Origin: Spongiibacter nanhainus
GTDB taxonomy: Bacteria; Pseudomonadota; Gammaproteobacteria; Pseudomonadales; Spongiibacteraceae
Assembly: GCF_016132545.1 (NCBI RefSeq)
Contig: NZ_CP066167.1
Span: forward strand, 3,284,001 to 3,348,000
Reading direction: 5' to 3'
DNA: 64,000 nucleotides
Shown: piece after piece, positions 8,384-17,686 of the stretch
Numbering within the stretch: position 1 is the stretch's first letter
Layout: every line of letters starts with the position of its first letter
The notes under the pieces: model-generated
Databases searched by the model: none
Seen by the model: only the letters and a program-made list of their open reading frames with translations
What the model was told of the DNA's origin: nothing
Position numbers and translations under genes: made by a program

Positions 8384-9109
8384 TCAGCGACGCTGGCGGA
8401 CCGCCTCAAAGAGACACACCCCCGTCGCCACCGACACATTCAAGCTGCTGACCGATCCCGCCATGGGCAACTTAGCCAAAAAATCGCAGTGTTCTCGGGT
8501 CAGACGACGCAGGCCGCTTCCCTCTGCGCCCATAACTAGCGCCACCGGCCCTTTGAGGTCTATATCGTAGAGCATCTGCTCGGCCTCACCCGCCATGCCC
8601 ACCACCCACAAGCCCGCATCCTGCAGGGCCTTCAAGGTTCGCGACAGGTTGGTCACCGCGACAAAAGGCACCGACTCCGCCGCCCCGCAGGCCACCTTGC
8701 GCACGGTGGCAGTTAAACCCACCGCGTTGTCCTTGGGAGCAATGACCGCTGCCACGCCGGCGGCATCGGCGCTGCGCAAGCAGGCGCCCAGGTTGTGGGG
8801 GTCGGTGACACCATCCAATACCAGCACCAGGGCATCGGGCCGCTCTGCCAGCAGTCCCGGTAGGGCTTTCTCGTCAAAGCTTGGCGCCGCTTCGGCCAGC
8901 GCTACCACCCCTTGGTGACGCCCGGAGACCAGGTCATCCAGCTTGGCGCGGGGGCACTCCACCACCGCCACACTGTGGCTTTTAGCCAAATCAATCAGCG
9001 CGCCAAGGCGCTTATCCCGGCGCCCCTGCTGCACGTAGATCTCCACGACCTTGCCGCCGTCGCGGCGCAGCAGGCTCTCTACCGCGTGCAATCCAAACAC
9101 TTTTTCCAT
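8384..9109 (-). CDS. rlmB: 23S rRNA (guanosine2251-2'-O)-methyltransferase RlmB
   Basis: A SPOUT-class methyltransferase that modifies G2251 in the peptidyl-transferase P-loop of 23S rRNA using SAM. The 241 residues contain an N-terminal RNA-binding domain (VFGLHAVESLLRRD) and the knotted catalytic domain with the three SPOUT motifs: DGVTDPHNLGACLRSADAAG, VMGAEGSGLRRLTRE and AGSVSSLNVSVATGVCLFEA. The ATG at 9109 is 3 bases after the rnr stop codon, so the two genes are cotranscribed, as in many gammaproteobacteria. Confidence 0.96.
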   Translation of the reverse strand: MEKVFGLHAVESLLRRDGGKVVEIYVQQGRRDKRLGALIDLAKSHSVAVVECPRAKLDDLVSGRHQGVVALAEAAPSFDEKALPGLLAERPDALVLVLDGVTDPHNLGACLRSADAAGVAAVIAPKDNAVGLTATVRKVACGAAESVPFVAVTNLSRTLKALQDAGLWVVGMAGEAEQMLYDIDLKGPVALVMGAEGSGLRRLTREHCDFLAKLPMAGSVSSLNVSVATGVCLFEAVRQRR

Positions 9110-9112
9110 GAT

Positions 9113-11554
9113 TTATCGCCGCTTGCTTTGACTTTTACCTGAGGCTTTCTTTGCGGACTTGCCCTTGCCCGACTTACTTTGTCGACTGGGCCTCGGCTTG
9201 CCACCGGCCTTTTTACCCGTGGGCGGCATAACGCCCTCAGCCAACTGCTGCCGGACCGAAGGCTTTTTGCTGCGATTGGTGGGCATGGCCACCAGACCAA
9301 GATCAACTTTGCGCTCGTCCATATCCACATTGAGGACCTGGACGCGCAGCTCATCGCCAAGCTGGTACTTGCGGCGGGTTCTGTCACCGATCAGACGCTG
9401 ATGGGCCTGGTCAAAGTGGTAGTAGTCCTGTGGCAGCACAGAGATGTGAACGAGCCCTTCTATATACAGATCACTGAGCTCAACGAACAGACCGAAGCCA
9501 GTGACAGCGGCAATCACGCCATCAAATTCATCACCGACGTGCTCCTGCAGAAACTCACACTTCAAGAAGGCCATGACATCCCGGGAGGCATCATCCGCCC
9601 GGCGCTCCGCCATGGAGCACTGCTCACCCATGACCAGCATAGCTTCCATATCATAGGGGTAAATCTGGGCACGGGGGAGTGGCGGCGCATCACCGGCACC
9701 GCGGAACACCTTTTTGTCAGACTCAGGGCTACGAACCAGAAAGCGCAGCGCACGGTGCACCAGCAAATCCGGATAGCGCCGGATCGGCGAGGTGAAATGG
9801 GTATAGCCGCCATAATTGAGACCAAAGTGGCCCTCGTTATTGGGCTGATACACCGCCTGGCTGAGCGAACGCAGCATCATGGTCTGAATCAACTGGGCAT
9901 CGGGGCGATCGCTGACGCTGGACAGCAAGGCCTGGTAGTCCTTGGGGTTGGGATCATCGCCACCGCGCAAATCCAGACCTATTTCGCCAAGGAAGGCCCG
10001 CAGATTGCCCAGCTTCTGGCCGCTGGGGCCGGCGTGCACCCTGAATAGCGCCTCCAGCCCGGAGCGCTCCAGTGCGCGGGCAGTCGCTACGTTGGCGCAG
10101 AGCATGCACTCTTCGATTAGCTTATGGGCATCGTGGCGCGCCACCGGCACAATCGCATCTATCCGCTTGTTGTCGTCATACAGCACCCGGGTTTCCACCG
10201 TTTCGAAATCGATGGCACCGCGCTCACTGCGCTCGCTGCGCAAGGCTTTGTATAAAGCATGGAGGTTTTTCAATTGGGGCAGCAGGTGGTGATGGCGACC
10301 GGTATCGTGGGCGGGATCGACATCGGGCAGCTCCAGTAGCGCTCCCACCTCATTGTAGGTAAGCCGGGCGTGGGAGCGCAGCACGCCCTCGTAGAAAATA
10401 TAACCACTCAATCGCCCGCGAGCACTGATGGTCATTTCGCAGACCATGCACAGACGATCTACATCCGGCTTCAGCGAGCAAAGGCCGTTTGACAGCGCCT
10501 CGGGCAACATCGGCACCACGCGATCTGGGAAGTACACAGACGTACCGCGGCGGAAAGCTTCTTCATCGAGCGCTGAACCAATTCCCACGTAGTGGGAAAC
10601 ATCGGCAATCGCCACCCACAGCCGCCAGCCGCCACCTTTTTTAGGCTCGCAGTAGACCGCATCGTCAAAGTCCCGGGCGTCCTCACCATCGATAGTGACC
10701 AGCGGGAGCTGGCGCAGATCGACCCGGTGTTGTTTATCCTGCTCTCTGGGCTCACTGCCGAAGCGGCGAGCCTCATCTTCTACCGCCTCTGGCCAGTCAT
10801 GGGGAATCTCGTGGCGACGCAGCGCAATCTCCGTGGCCACCCCGACAGTGCGGCGATCTCCAAGTACCTCGACCACCCGCCCCCGAGCCTGCTGGCGAGG
10901 ACCGGGCTGCTGGGTAATGGCGACCATCACGTAGTCGCCATCGTTGAGCGACTCACCCACCTCTTCGTCGATGGCAATCCACTGTTGAATGCGACTATTG
11001 TCGGGCTCCACCTGCACTCGCCCACCCTGACGGATCAGCTTCCCAACCAATTGCTGGGTGTTGTGCTCAAGGACCTCCCGAACAATACCCTCTCGGCGCC
11101 CCCGGCTATCAATGCCGGTTACCGCCACACTGACGCGGTCGCCATCAAACACCTGGTGCATTTGCCGACTCGGCAGGTAGACGTCACCGTCGTCGCCATC
11201 CACCAGCACAAAGCCGTAGCCGTCCCGGTGCCCTTGCACAACACCCTCAACGCTGCCCTGCTGACCCGCCGACGGTACCACTCGTCCCCGTCGCCCATCC
11301 AACAACTGGCCATCCCGCAGCATGGCTTTCAAGCGGCGGCGCAGGCCCTCTTTTTCTTCATCGCTACGGAGGTGGAGCACGCGCTGCAACTGTGCGGGAG
11401 TCATACCTTTGTCATGACTTTTAAGCTGCTCGAGAATGTACTCGCGACTGGGAATGGGATTATCGTACTTCCGCGCCTCGCGATCAGAATGGGGGTCGTC
11501 GCTAAGTACAGAAGACGAGCTTTGAGAACGGTCATTTTTGCGGCTTTTAGCCAT
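9113..11554 (-). CDS. rnr: exoribonuclease RNase R
   Basis: A 3'-5' processive exoribonuclease that degrades structured RNA. The 813 residues have the full domain order: N-terminal helix-turn-helix-like region (about 25-100), two cold-shock domains (about 100-260), the RNB catalytic domain with TIDGEDARDFDDAVY (metal-binding Asp residues, about 295) and HFTSPIRRYPDLLVHRALR, an S1 domain (FDGVIAAVTGFGLFVELSDL, about 655-735), and a basic Lys/Ser/Gly tail of about 50 residues. The tail is typical of the RNase R class and not of RNase II. It heads the rnr-rlmB pair; the divergent tRNA-Leu gene lies upstream. Confidence 0.96.
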   Translation of the reverse strand: MAKSRKNDRSQSSSSVLSDDPHSDREARKYDNPIPSREYILEQLKSHDKGMTPAQLQRVLHLRSDEEKEGLRRRLKAMLRDGQLLDGRRGRVVPSAGQQGSVEGVVQGHRDGYGFVLVDGDDGDVYLPSRQMHQVFDGDRVSVAVTGIDSRGRREGIVREVLEHNTQQLVGKLIRQGGRVQVEPDNSRIQQWIAIDEEVGESLNDGDYVMVAITQQPGPRQQARGRVVEVLGDRRTVGVATEIALRRHEIPHDWPEAVEDEARRFGSEPREQDKQHRVDLRQLPLVTIDGEDARDFDDAVYCEPKKGGGWRLWVAIADVSHYVGIGSALDEEAFRRGTSVYFPDRVVPMLPEALSNGLCSLKPDVDRLCMVCEMTISARGRLSGYIFYEGVLRSHARLTYNEVGALLELPDVDPAHDTGRHHHLLPQLKNLHALYKALRSERSERGAIDFETVETRVLYDDNKRIDAIVPVARHDAHKLIEECMLCANVATARALERSGLEALFRVHAGPSGQKLGNLRAFLGEIGLDLRGGDDPNPKDYQALLSSVSDRPDAQLIQTMMLRSLSQAVYQPNNEGHFGLNYGGYTHFTSPIRRYPDLLVHRALRFLVRSPESDKKVFRGAGDAPPLPRAQIYPYDMEAMLVMGEQCSMAERRADDASRDVMAFLKCEFLQEHVGDEFDGVIAAVTGFGLFVELSDLYIEGLVHISVLPQDYYHFDQAHQRLIGDRTRRKYQLGDELRVQVLNVDMDERKVDLGLVAMPTNRSKKPSVRQQLAEGVMPPTGKKAGGKPRPSRQSKSGKGKSAKKASGKSQSKRR

Positions 11555-11612
11555 GTATTGGGCTTCCCCCTGGGAAATTCCAGAAAAATTTCCCCCTAGT
11601 GTAACTCAAGCG

Positions 11613-11641
11613 TTGACAAAAAAGCCGCCACTCAGTAAATT
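11613..11641 (+). promoter_or_regulatory. promoter of tRNA-Leu with GC-rich discriminator
   Basis: TTGACA at 11613-11618, a 17-base spacer and TAAATT at 11636-11641 form a near-perfect sigma70 promoter, 38 bases before the tRNA. The bases just after the -10 box are GCGCGCCTCG. GC-rich discriminators of this kind are characteristic of stable-RNA promoters under stringent control. Confidence 0.85.
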
Positions 11642-11678
11642 GCGCGCCTCGACGGATAACGTCGCTCTCATCCCCTAT

Positions 11679-11765
11679 GCCCAGGTGGTGAAATTGGTAG
11701 ACACGCTAGCTTCAGGTGCTAGTGGCCTCGCGGCCGTGGAGGTTCAAGTCCTCTCCTGGGCACCA
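11679..11765 (+). tRNA. tRNA-Leu (anticodon CAG)
   Basis: An 87-base class II tRNA with encoded CCA. The acceptor stem GCCCAGG (11679-11685) pairs with CCTGGGC before ACCA at the end. The D-loop contains AAATTGGTAGAC. The anticodon stem CTAGC/GCTAG encloses the loop TTCAGGT, with anticodon CAG at 11713-11715. A long variable arm (GGCCTCGCGGCC) and the T-loop GGTTCAAGTCC follow. It reads CUG codons, the most frequent Leu codon in this GC-rich genome. Confidence 0.97.
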
Positions 11766-12042
11766 TTAACTCTCCCAAGTTCTCGCTCCCTGCATACGAC
11801 ACAGTTCCATCAATTGGCCCTTTGTGCCGATGCCCCCGTTTGTGATTAAGCGCCCGCCAATCGAATTCCTATATTGCCGCCAGCACTGGTCATAATTTCA
11901 CCAGCCGCAAAAATTTGCTATTTTAAAGCCACTTTATGGAAACCACGGCATAGGGAGGCCCCTTGCTAGACACACGGGTAGCCACAAAACCGGCGAATTC
12001 GCTGGCGCGCTGTGCTGTGTTGGCCGCGAGCTGGAAGCCGCT

Positions 12043-13242
12043 ATGAACTGGCTGTTATTGAACTCGATTATATCCGCTTCGATAACACTGCTATTCGGCC
12101 TGGTGTTTCTTGCCCTGTACTGGCACCGGACGGATCTACACCCGTCACGATACTGGGGCATCTCTTACATCATGCTGATGATCGCCATGGCCACCACTGG
12201 CGTTCGCATTTTGTTCCCCTATCTAAACCCTTATTTCCTTAGCTCGCTGCTGGCGTCCAGCGCCGGTCTGGGCTGCTTTTATCTGTACTGCGGCATCAGA
12301 ATCTGGCGCCAGGCAGAGCCCTTGACTGATAAAACCCGCGCCCTCGTAGTGATACCACTGGTCGCCATGAGCCTGACCACGTCCTTTATCACCACATTAG
12401 AGCCGGTGGTATTGATCTGGGCCCGGCTCTACATTGGTGGTTTTACCACCATGGCGATTTACGCACTGCTGACTGGCTCTCAGCCCAGCAATATCGGCCA
12501 CTACGTAACCGCCTGCTTCCTGGCCGGTATTCCACTTTCGCAAGTGCTGTCGGCGTACCTGATTGCCAGTGGTAGTTGGGGTCCGGATGGCATCGCCGCG
12601 GTGTCGCTGCAGGCACTATTGTCGTCGCCATTGGCCATCATCAATTTTATTGGCCTGCCCATCGCCTTCACCGGTATCGGCTTATTCTGCCTGCTGGGGA
12701 TATTGCTGGAGTTCAGCACCCGCCTGTACGAAGAATCAATTCGCGACTGGCTGACCGGTTGCTATAACCGGCGGGGATTTATTGAACTGGCGGACAAAGT
12801 CTTTCATCAGAGCCGGCGACAAAACGACAGCTTATCGCTGGTACTGGTGGATATGGATGACTTTAAGGTGATTAACGATAACCATGGCCACGACGTGGGG
12901 GACACCGCGCTTCAGCTTACCGCCAAGGTGCTGGGGGAGCGCCTGCGAGCTAGCGACGTTCTGGCCCGATGGGGTGGCGAAGAATTCATTGTATTGCTAC
13001 CCAATACCAGCGAGGATCGCGCAGCACTGGTGGCGGAGTCCCTGCGCGAGCAGATCTCCAATCAAACGTTACTGCTGGGTAACGGCCACGAGCACCAGCT
13101 GACGGCCAGCTTTGGCGTTTCCTCACTGCGCCGAGGCGATAAGAACCTCGACGCCATTGTGACCCGGGCCGACGTGGCACTCTATCAGGCCAAATCCGCC
13201 GGCAAAAACCGGGTCACCCCGGCAACCATTAACGCCGCTTGA
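12043..13242 (+). CDS. membrane diguanylate cyclase (GGDEF domain)
   Basis: The protein makes c-di-GMP from two GTP. Residues 1 to about 230 hold seven or so hydrophobic segments (for example SIISASITLLFGLVFLALYW), a probable membrane sensor. A full GGDEF domain follows: DWLTGCYNRRGFIELAD, VDMDDFKVINDNHGHDVGD (metal/GTP binding) and an intact active site GGEEF at residues 311-315. An inhibitory I-site RxxD (RASD, 302-305) lies exactly five residues before it, so product feedback is expected. Its end overlaps the end of the convergent crotonase gene by 14 bases. The signal sensed is unknown. Confidence 0.93.
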   Translation: MNWLLLNSIISASITLLFGLVFLALYWHRTDLHPSRYWGISYIMLMIAMATTGVRILFPYLNPYFLSSLLASSAGLGCFYLYCGIRIWRQAEPLTDKTRALVVIPLVAMSLTTSFITTLEPVVLIWARLYIGGFTTMAIYALLTGSQPSNIGHYVTACFLAGIPLSQVLSAYLIASGSWGPDGIAAVSLQALLSSPLAIINFIGLPIAFTGIGLFCLLGILLEFSTRLYEESIRDWLTGCYNRRGFIELADKVFHQSRRQNDSLSLVLVDMDDFKVINDNHGHDVGDTALQLTAKVLGERLRASDVLARWGGEEFIVLLPNTSEDRAALVAESLREQISNQTLLLGNGHEHQLTASFGVSSLRRGDKNLDAIVTRADVALYQAKSAGKNRVTPATINAA

Positions 13243-14107
13243 TCCACTCGTCATAGAAGGCCGGCATTTCGCTGGCTTTGCTGGTGAACTGGGCTTCGCG
13301 CTTTTCCAGAAAGGCGGCGATACCTTCCTTACCATCCTCTTTTGCGGCATAAAAGACACCCAGCGAATCGATCTTGTGGGCCTCTTCGGGGTGCGGTGCA
13401 GCCGAGTTGCGGTATAGCATCTGCCGGGTCAGGGCGATCGCCATCGGGGATTTTTTGGCCAGCCGCCGGGCAATGGCGTAGGCCTCGTCCAATAGCTGCT
13501 CTGGCGAGTACACATCCTTGACCAGACCGCCGCGTTTGGCTTCGTCGGCATCGAAAACATCGGCGGCGTAGGTCCACTCCAGGGCCTGGCTGAGGCCCAC
13601 TACCCGGGGCAAGAACCAGCTGGAGCAGGCCTCCGGAACAATACCGATTCGGTTAAAGACAAAGCCCATGCGAGCCTTATCCGATGCCAAGCGAATATCC
13701 ATTGCCAGGGTCATGGTGATACCAATACCCACTGCCGCGCCATTGATGGCGGCGATCACCGGTTTTTTACAGTCGTAAATGGCCAGTGTCACTCGTCCGC
13801 CGGTATCCCGCAGGCCGTTGATGATTTCCGGGTCGTCCAGGCGCTCGATATCATCGAGGCCGGGATTGGTCGACTCATCCAGCCCAAATACATTGCCCTC
13901 GGCTTTGAGGTCCATACCGGCACAAAAGGCCTTGCCGGCACCCGTGACCACAATGGCACGAACCGCGTCATCCTCACTGGCCCGTTTAAAAGCTTCCTCC
14001 AGCTCGTTTGCCATGGTCACCGTAAAGGCGTTCATGTGATCCGGCCGATTGAGGGTAATGGTGAGAACGGCGTTGTCGATTTGGTAGTCAATTGTGCTGT
14101 AGGTCAT
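13229..14107 (-). CDS. enoyl-CoA hydratase/isomerase (crotonase family)
   Basis: A 292-residue crotonase-fold protein acting on acyl-CoA thioesters. The first oxyanion-hole segment AFCAGMDLKAE and the second AAINGAAVGIGITMTLAMD are present. RIGIVPEACSSWFLPRVVG contains the Glu that is one of the two usual catalytic acids; the position of the first acid is occupied by the Gly-Ile-Gly segment, so a simple hydratase activity is uncertain. The C-terminus (FLEKREAQFTSKASEMP) is typical of PaaG/FadB1x-like crotonases. It stands alone, so the pathway is not indicated. The first ATG at 14107 gives the standard MTYSTIDYQIDNAVLTITLN opening. Confidence 0.9.
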   Translation of the reverse strand: MTYSTIDYQIDNAVLTITLNRPDHMNAFTVTMANELEEAFKRASEDDAVRAIVVTGAGKAFCAGMDLKAEGNVFGLDESTNPGLDDIERLDDPEIINGLRDTGGRVTLAIYDCKKPVIAAINGAAVGIGITMTLAMDIRLASDKARMGFVFNRIGIVPEACSSWFLPRVVGLSQALEWTYAADVFDADEAKRGGLVKDVYSPEQLLDEAYAIARRLAKKSPMAIALTRQMLYRNSAAPHPEEAHKIDSLGVFYAAKEDGKEGIAAFLEKREAQFTSKASEMPAFYDEWIKRR

Positions 14108-14244
14108 CGTTATTTCTGCTGCCCGCGTGGGAATGAAACCTGGAGTGTACCAGAGTGGCCGCGCAGCGGAATCCTGCCCAGCGGATACGCCAAACAGCTG
14201 AAGTGGCGGACAGGCACACAGCCTGCCCGCCTGTGATCACCCCT

Positions 14245-17200
14245 TCACAAGGGTAGACATTGCCCGCCCAGGACGGGTATTTCGTCGGGCGCGCACAGCG
14301 GCAAAGAGGGCTCATCACCGCCGTCGTTGTCGACGCAGGCATCCGCATTGTCGTAGCTGCTGTCGACCACTTCATCAATCCACAAGCTCACCAGCTCAAA
14401 GGCACCCTGATGCACTCTACTGCGAGCCAATGGTGGCATTTTGGCTGCCAGGCTAGTGGCCTCGGGCCCAATCCGATAGGGCAAGATGGAGTCTTCCGCA
14501 GAGCCCGGCACGATGTCATAGAGGCGACCGCCGCGCCCCTCGGTGCCACTGGCAGTGGGGCCTTTGCAGATACCAAAGGTATCGTTGACCGGACGGAATA
14601 CATCCAAATAGAAACCGGTGTTTTGCGCCAGGCCACGGGGATTGTGGCAGTGAGCACAGTTAACCTCCAGGTAGGCCCGCACTCGCGCTTCAATATCCTC
14701 GTCACTTCCGGCCTCGAAGCCAGAATCCCCGGGCACATTGAAAACAGGATTGCGTTCAATGGCGGCGATGTAGCTGGTCACCGGGTCAACAGCGAGATCA
14801 CTGGGACAGTTGCCCATCAGGCCATTTTGGCACCAGTACAGCAGTTGGTTCTCACCATTTACCGGGTGTTGTTCTATACCCGATGCGATAGGCGACTCAG
14901 TAGCAAAGGGCCGGTTCAAGTTGCGGGGTTTAGGGCCGATGGGGGCGGCGCCGGTTTCGGCATCGTCATTGGAGTGGCAACTCAGACACTGGGCGGCATT
15001 GGGTAACAGATAATCGTCTGTCGCGCCCTGATAGAGCTCGCCGGTATTCACGTCGTGGTAGTGCCACTCAACGCTGGCAGTGCTGCCCTCCTGGGTCAAC
15101 AGCGCCACACGCTGGCCGTTTTGCTCCTGCCAGACATACTCCAAGCCATCCCAGTAGACCAGCCCGCCGCTGGTCTGCCGCTTAATCAACAAGCGGGTTT
15201 CGGCCACGGTCTCGGTGAGAGTGGTCTCATCGGCGAAGGCGAAGCTCTTGGCGATGATCGTACCGACCGGGAACAAGATGGTGGCATTGGCGCTGTCTTC
15301 ACCGTCCCGATACAGGGCCTGCTCCCCCTCGGGGATGTAGGCCACCCGGTACTTGGTGGAGAAATCCGAGAACAACTTGCTGTTCAGCACAAAGGGCACA
15401 CCGCGGCCATTGGGCAGACTGCGGGGGTCTTGGGGATCGCTAAACAAATTGTATTGATCCAGACGCGGGCAATTCACCTTGTAGGCATCGGCATTGATTT
15501 CGCCGCCACTGACGTTGGCGTTACAGAGTGCATTGACTTCCGCTTCGGTAGGCTCGGGATCAAAGACGATGCTGGGCTCAAACTCCGGAATCACAATAGG
15601 CGGCAGTGGCGGCAAATTAGCGCCGTATTGCTGCTCACAGCGATGGGGGGTCAAATCGGTATCGGCGGCAAAGTTCTGCAAACCCTGAACAATGTCTATC
15701 AGGTCCTCGGGGGAGTCCGGCGGCAGATTCAGCAATAGTTCCAGGCCATCGGTGCCGTGGAAGTTGGCAAAAGTCTCGCTGTCGTCCTCGAAGGTATTGT
15801 TGTCGTCAATACAGCTAAACCACCAGTCCGGCTTCTTGCGCTCCCCGGTTTCGGTATTGAACTTATAGGCGTTATAGCGGCAGTCCGGGTTGGGATACTG
15901 GTTGCCGGAAATGGGCTTGCCCTCGGCGTCGGCGGGAATAGCTTGGCCCTGCTCATCGGTGGGATAGGGGCAATCGGGGTCGTACTGGTCAGCATAACCG
16001 TCCCAGACGATATGGGCACCGCGAACCTGGCCGGTCGCCGCCGCCACTTTGAGCCCCACCAGCAATGGGAATACCGAGGTAATCTGTTCGCCCTGGGTTT
16101 CGATAATAGTGGCGAGGTCCGGCTGGGAAATATCGTTGCCGTTATTGCGGAAGGTGTTGTTGTAGATATGCATCCCCTCGGTATACATATCCAAGCGGCG
16201 ATCACCAGGCTCGCCAAATAACTCGTAGCTGGTGTGCACGATCCCCGCAACGCCGTGATCTTCAAAAATGTTGTCAAACACGTCGATCTTGTCGTAACCC
16301 AGGGTGATCATACCCACCCCCCGCGGCACATTGGAGACAATGCTGCCGGGCTCGGCAAAATTGTAGGTGTTGTTGTTGCGGGCGTGGTTTTGATACATGC
16401 GGGTGCGGCTGCCATAACGCGTCAGGCCATCCAGGTCGTAGACCAAAAAGCCACCGGTATTACACTCCGCCAGGTTGCCAACGTATTCGCCACCGCGCAC
16501 GTTTTCGATCTCAAAACCGAAGACGTTAAAGGCAGCCCGGCTGTTGCGGATAATGGCGTTATCGGTTTGTCCGACATAGATACCCGCATCGGAGGCACCA
16601 ATCGACTCTGTGTCCTCCACCAGGATGTTCTTGGAATTCACCGGGTAAATGCCGTAGCGGCCCGATCGAACACTGACGTTGTAATCCGGTGAGGTGGTGT
16701 CGTTCTCCAAGGGGTTGGGGTTAGCGGGGTTGTGCCGGGCCGGATCAGTACAGGCCACCTGTAGCTTTTGCTGATAATTGTCAGCGGTCACGGTGTCCTC
16801 GTTCTCGGTGAGGCGACCACTGGACCAAAATGCTCTCACTCGACGCAGGGTACCGTGATCAACGCCCTGGAGTTTGAAGGCGTCTCCGGGGGAATCCAGA
16901 ATAGTCAGGTCCTCCACCGTGATCCCCCGCACCGTGGTCGCCAGCAAGCCCTCCTGGGTATTACTGTTTTTAAAGGAGAGCACGGTCTGATCCATGCCCT
17001 GCCCTTTGATGAGAATGTTCTCGGTGCTGGAAATCTGTATTCCCGACGTCAGCTCAAAATACCCTGCCGCAAACTCGATGGTATCGCCGGGCCGGGCGCT
17101 GACCATAGCCAGCAGCATATCGTTGCTGGCCTCACTGCCGGGCTGGATGGTGAAAACCCGGCCGGCTGCCGGCTCGCCGTCACTGCCGCCGTCGCCTCCA

Positions 17201-17361
17201 CCACCAGCGCCACCATCTGCGCCACCGCCGCCACCATTGCCTGCCCCACCATCGACACTACCCGATGAACCAGAAGAGCTGGACGAACTGCCGCCGCAGC
17301 CAGCTAATACCAACATTAGAACCACAAGGGGAAGGAAGAGCTTTTTCATAATCATACCCAT
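14245..17361 (-). CDS. lipoprotein fusing a parallel beta-helix domain to a diheme cytochrome c domain (SO2930-like)
   Basis: The 1038-residue product starts with a lipoprotein signal (KKLFLPLVVLMLVLAGC; Cys about 22), then a Gly/Ser/Asp linker. Residues about 75-430 form a right-handed parallel beta-helix (repeated short strands such as NILIKGQGMDQTVLSF, NNAIIRNSRAAFNVFGFEIE; IYNNTFRNNGN), resembling pectate-lyase-like proteins. A C-terminal domain from about 640 resembles the SO2930/HNE_0200 family and has two heme motifs, CLSCH (about residue 793) and CAHCH (about 902), with a later MPPLARS that may supply a Met ligand. In relatives I recall these as two adjacent genes (TIGR03805 and TIGR03806); here they are one. 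It is probably an outer-membrane or periplasm-facing redox lipoprotein; substrate unknown. Divergent from the hydrolase operon. Confidence 0.8.
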   Translation of the reverse strand: MGMIMKKLFLPLVVLMLVLAGCGGSSSSSSGSSGSVDGGAGNGGGGGADGGAGGGGDGGSDGEPAAGRVFTIQPGSEASNDMLLAMVSARPGDTIEFAAGYFELTSGIQISSTENILIKGQGMDQTVLSFKNSNTQEGLLATTVRGITVEDLTILDSPGDAFKLQGVDHGTLRRVRAFWSSGRLTENEDTVTADNYQQKLQVACTDPARHNPANPNPLENDTTSPDYNVSVRSGRYGIYPVNSKNILVEDTESIGASDAGIYVGQTDNAIIRNSRAAFNVFGFEIENVRGGEYVGNLAECNTGGFLVYDLDGLTRYGSRTRMYQNHARNNNTYNFAEPGSIVSNVPRGVGMITLGYDKIDVFDNIFEDHGVAGIVHTSYELFGEPGDRRLDMYTEGMHIYNNTFRNNGNDISQPDLATIIETQGEQITSVFPLLVGLKVAAATGQVRGAHIVWDGYADQYDPDCPYPTDEQGQAIPADAEGKPISGNQYPNPDCRYNAYKFNTETGERKKPDWWFSCIDDNNTFEDDSETFANFHGTDGLELLLNLPPDSPEDLIDIVQGLQNFAADTDLTPHRCEQQYGANLPPLPPIVIPEFEPSIVFDPEPTEAEVNALCNANVSGGEINADAYKVNCPRLDQYNLFSDPQDPRSLPNGRGVPFVLNSKLFSDFSTKYRVAYIPEGEQALYRDGEDSANATILFPVGTIIAKSFAFADETTLTETVAETRLLIKRQTSGGLVYWDGLEYVWQEQNGQRVALLTQEGSTASVEWHYHDVNTGELYQGATDDYLLPNAAQCLSCHSNDDAETGAAPIGPKPRNLNRPFATESPIASGIEQHPVNGENQLLYWCQNGLMGNCPSDLAVDPVTSYIAAIERNPVFNVPGDSGFEAGSDEDIEARVRAYLEVNCAHCHNPRGLAQNTGFYLDVFRPVNDTFGICKGPTASGTEGRGGRLYDIVPGSAEDSILPYRIGPEATSLAAKMPPLARSRVHQGAFELVSLWIDEVVDSSYDNADACVDNDGGDEPSLPLCAPDEIPVLGGQCLPL

Positions 17362-17686
17362 AGGCTAGGCCGGTCTTTGGCCGGTTTACGCGCAGTCGGT
17401 GCAACCGCCGCCGTTATTATTCTGGTTAGCAAAATGTATGCCCTGCACACATTCTGCCCCGAGAATAGCAAAGTTTCCCAGCGCCGACAGCAGAATCCAC
17501 CAGCCCTTTGCAACGACTCATCTATGCGGACGACTGATAAATACTGGACCTTGACCTAGCTTATCGGGTTATATAAGTGTGTAGTCAGTGACAACATAAC
17601 GCCAACAATAGCGCCATTCGCACCTGCTCAGAACATCGCCCCACCTTGCTCACATGCAGTTGCCCCGATGCGCGGGATAATTACCC
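17362..17686. other. divergent intergenic region between two lipoprotein genes
   Basis: A 325-base spacer without an open frame I would call. A possible plus-strand promoter is TTGACC (17551-17556) with TATAAG (17572-17577), but the 15-base spacing is short. A single TTGTCAC half-site (minus strand, 17594-17588) resembles half a Pho box without a phased partner. The direct repeat GGCCGG at 17378-17395 lies in the leader of the minus-strand gene. I see no RNA gene. Confidence 0.3.

Noticed and set aside
9179-11599. Long plus-strand open frames opposite rnr
   Set aside because: They are antisense shadows of a clear RNase R gene; their translations lack family features and have no ribosome binding sites.
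11679-11765. tRNA-Leu as an active attachment site
   Set aside because: No repeat of the tRNA 3' end was found near the far end of the accessory block, and there is no integrase.
17100-17300. Ser/Gly-rich low-complexity stretch as a tandem DNA repeat
   Set aside because: It encodes the flexible linker behind the lipoprotein cysteine; the codons vary and there is no regular repeat unit.
17584-17594. Single TGTCAC-type half-sites here and at 21768-21809 as Pho boxes
   Set aside because: Neither place has a second unit at 11-bp phasing, unlike the array at 27843-27886.
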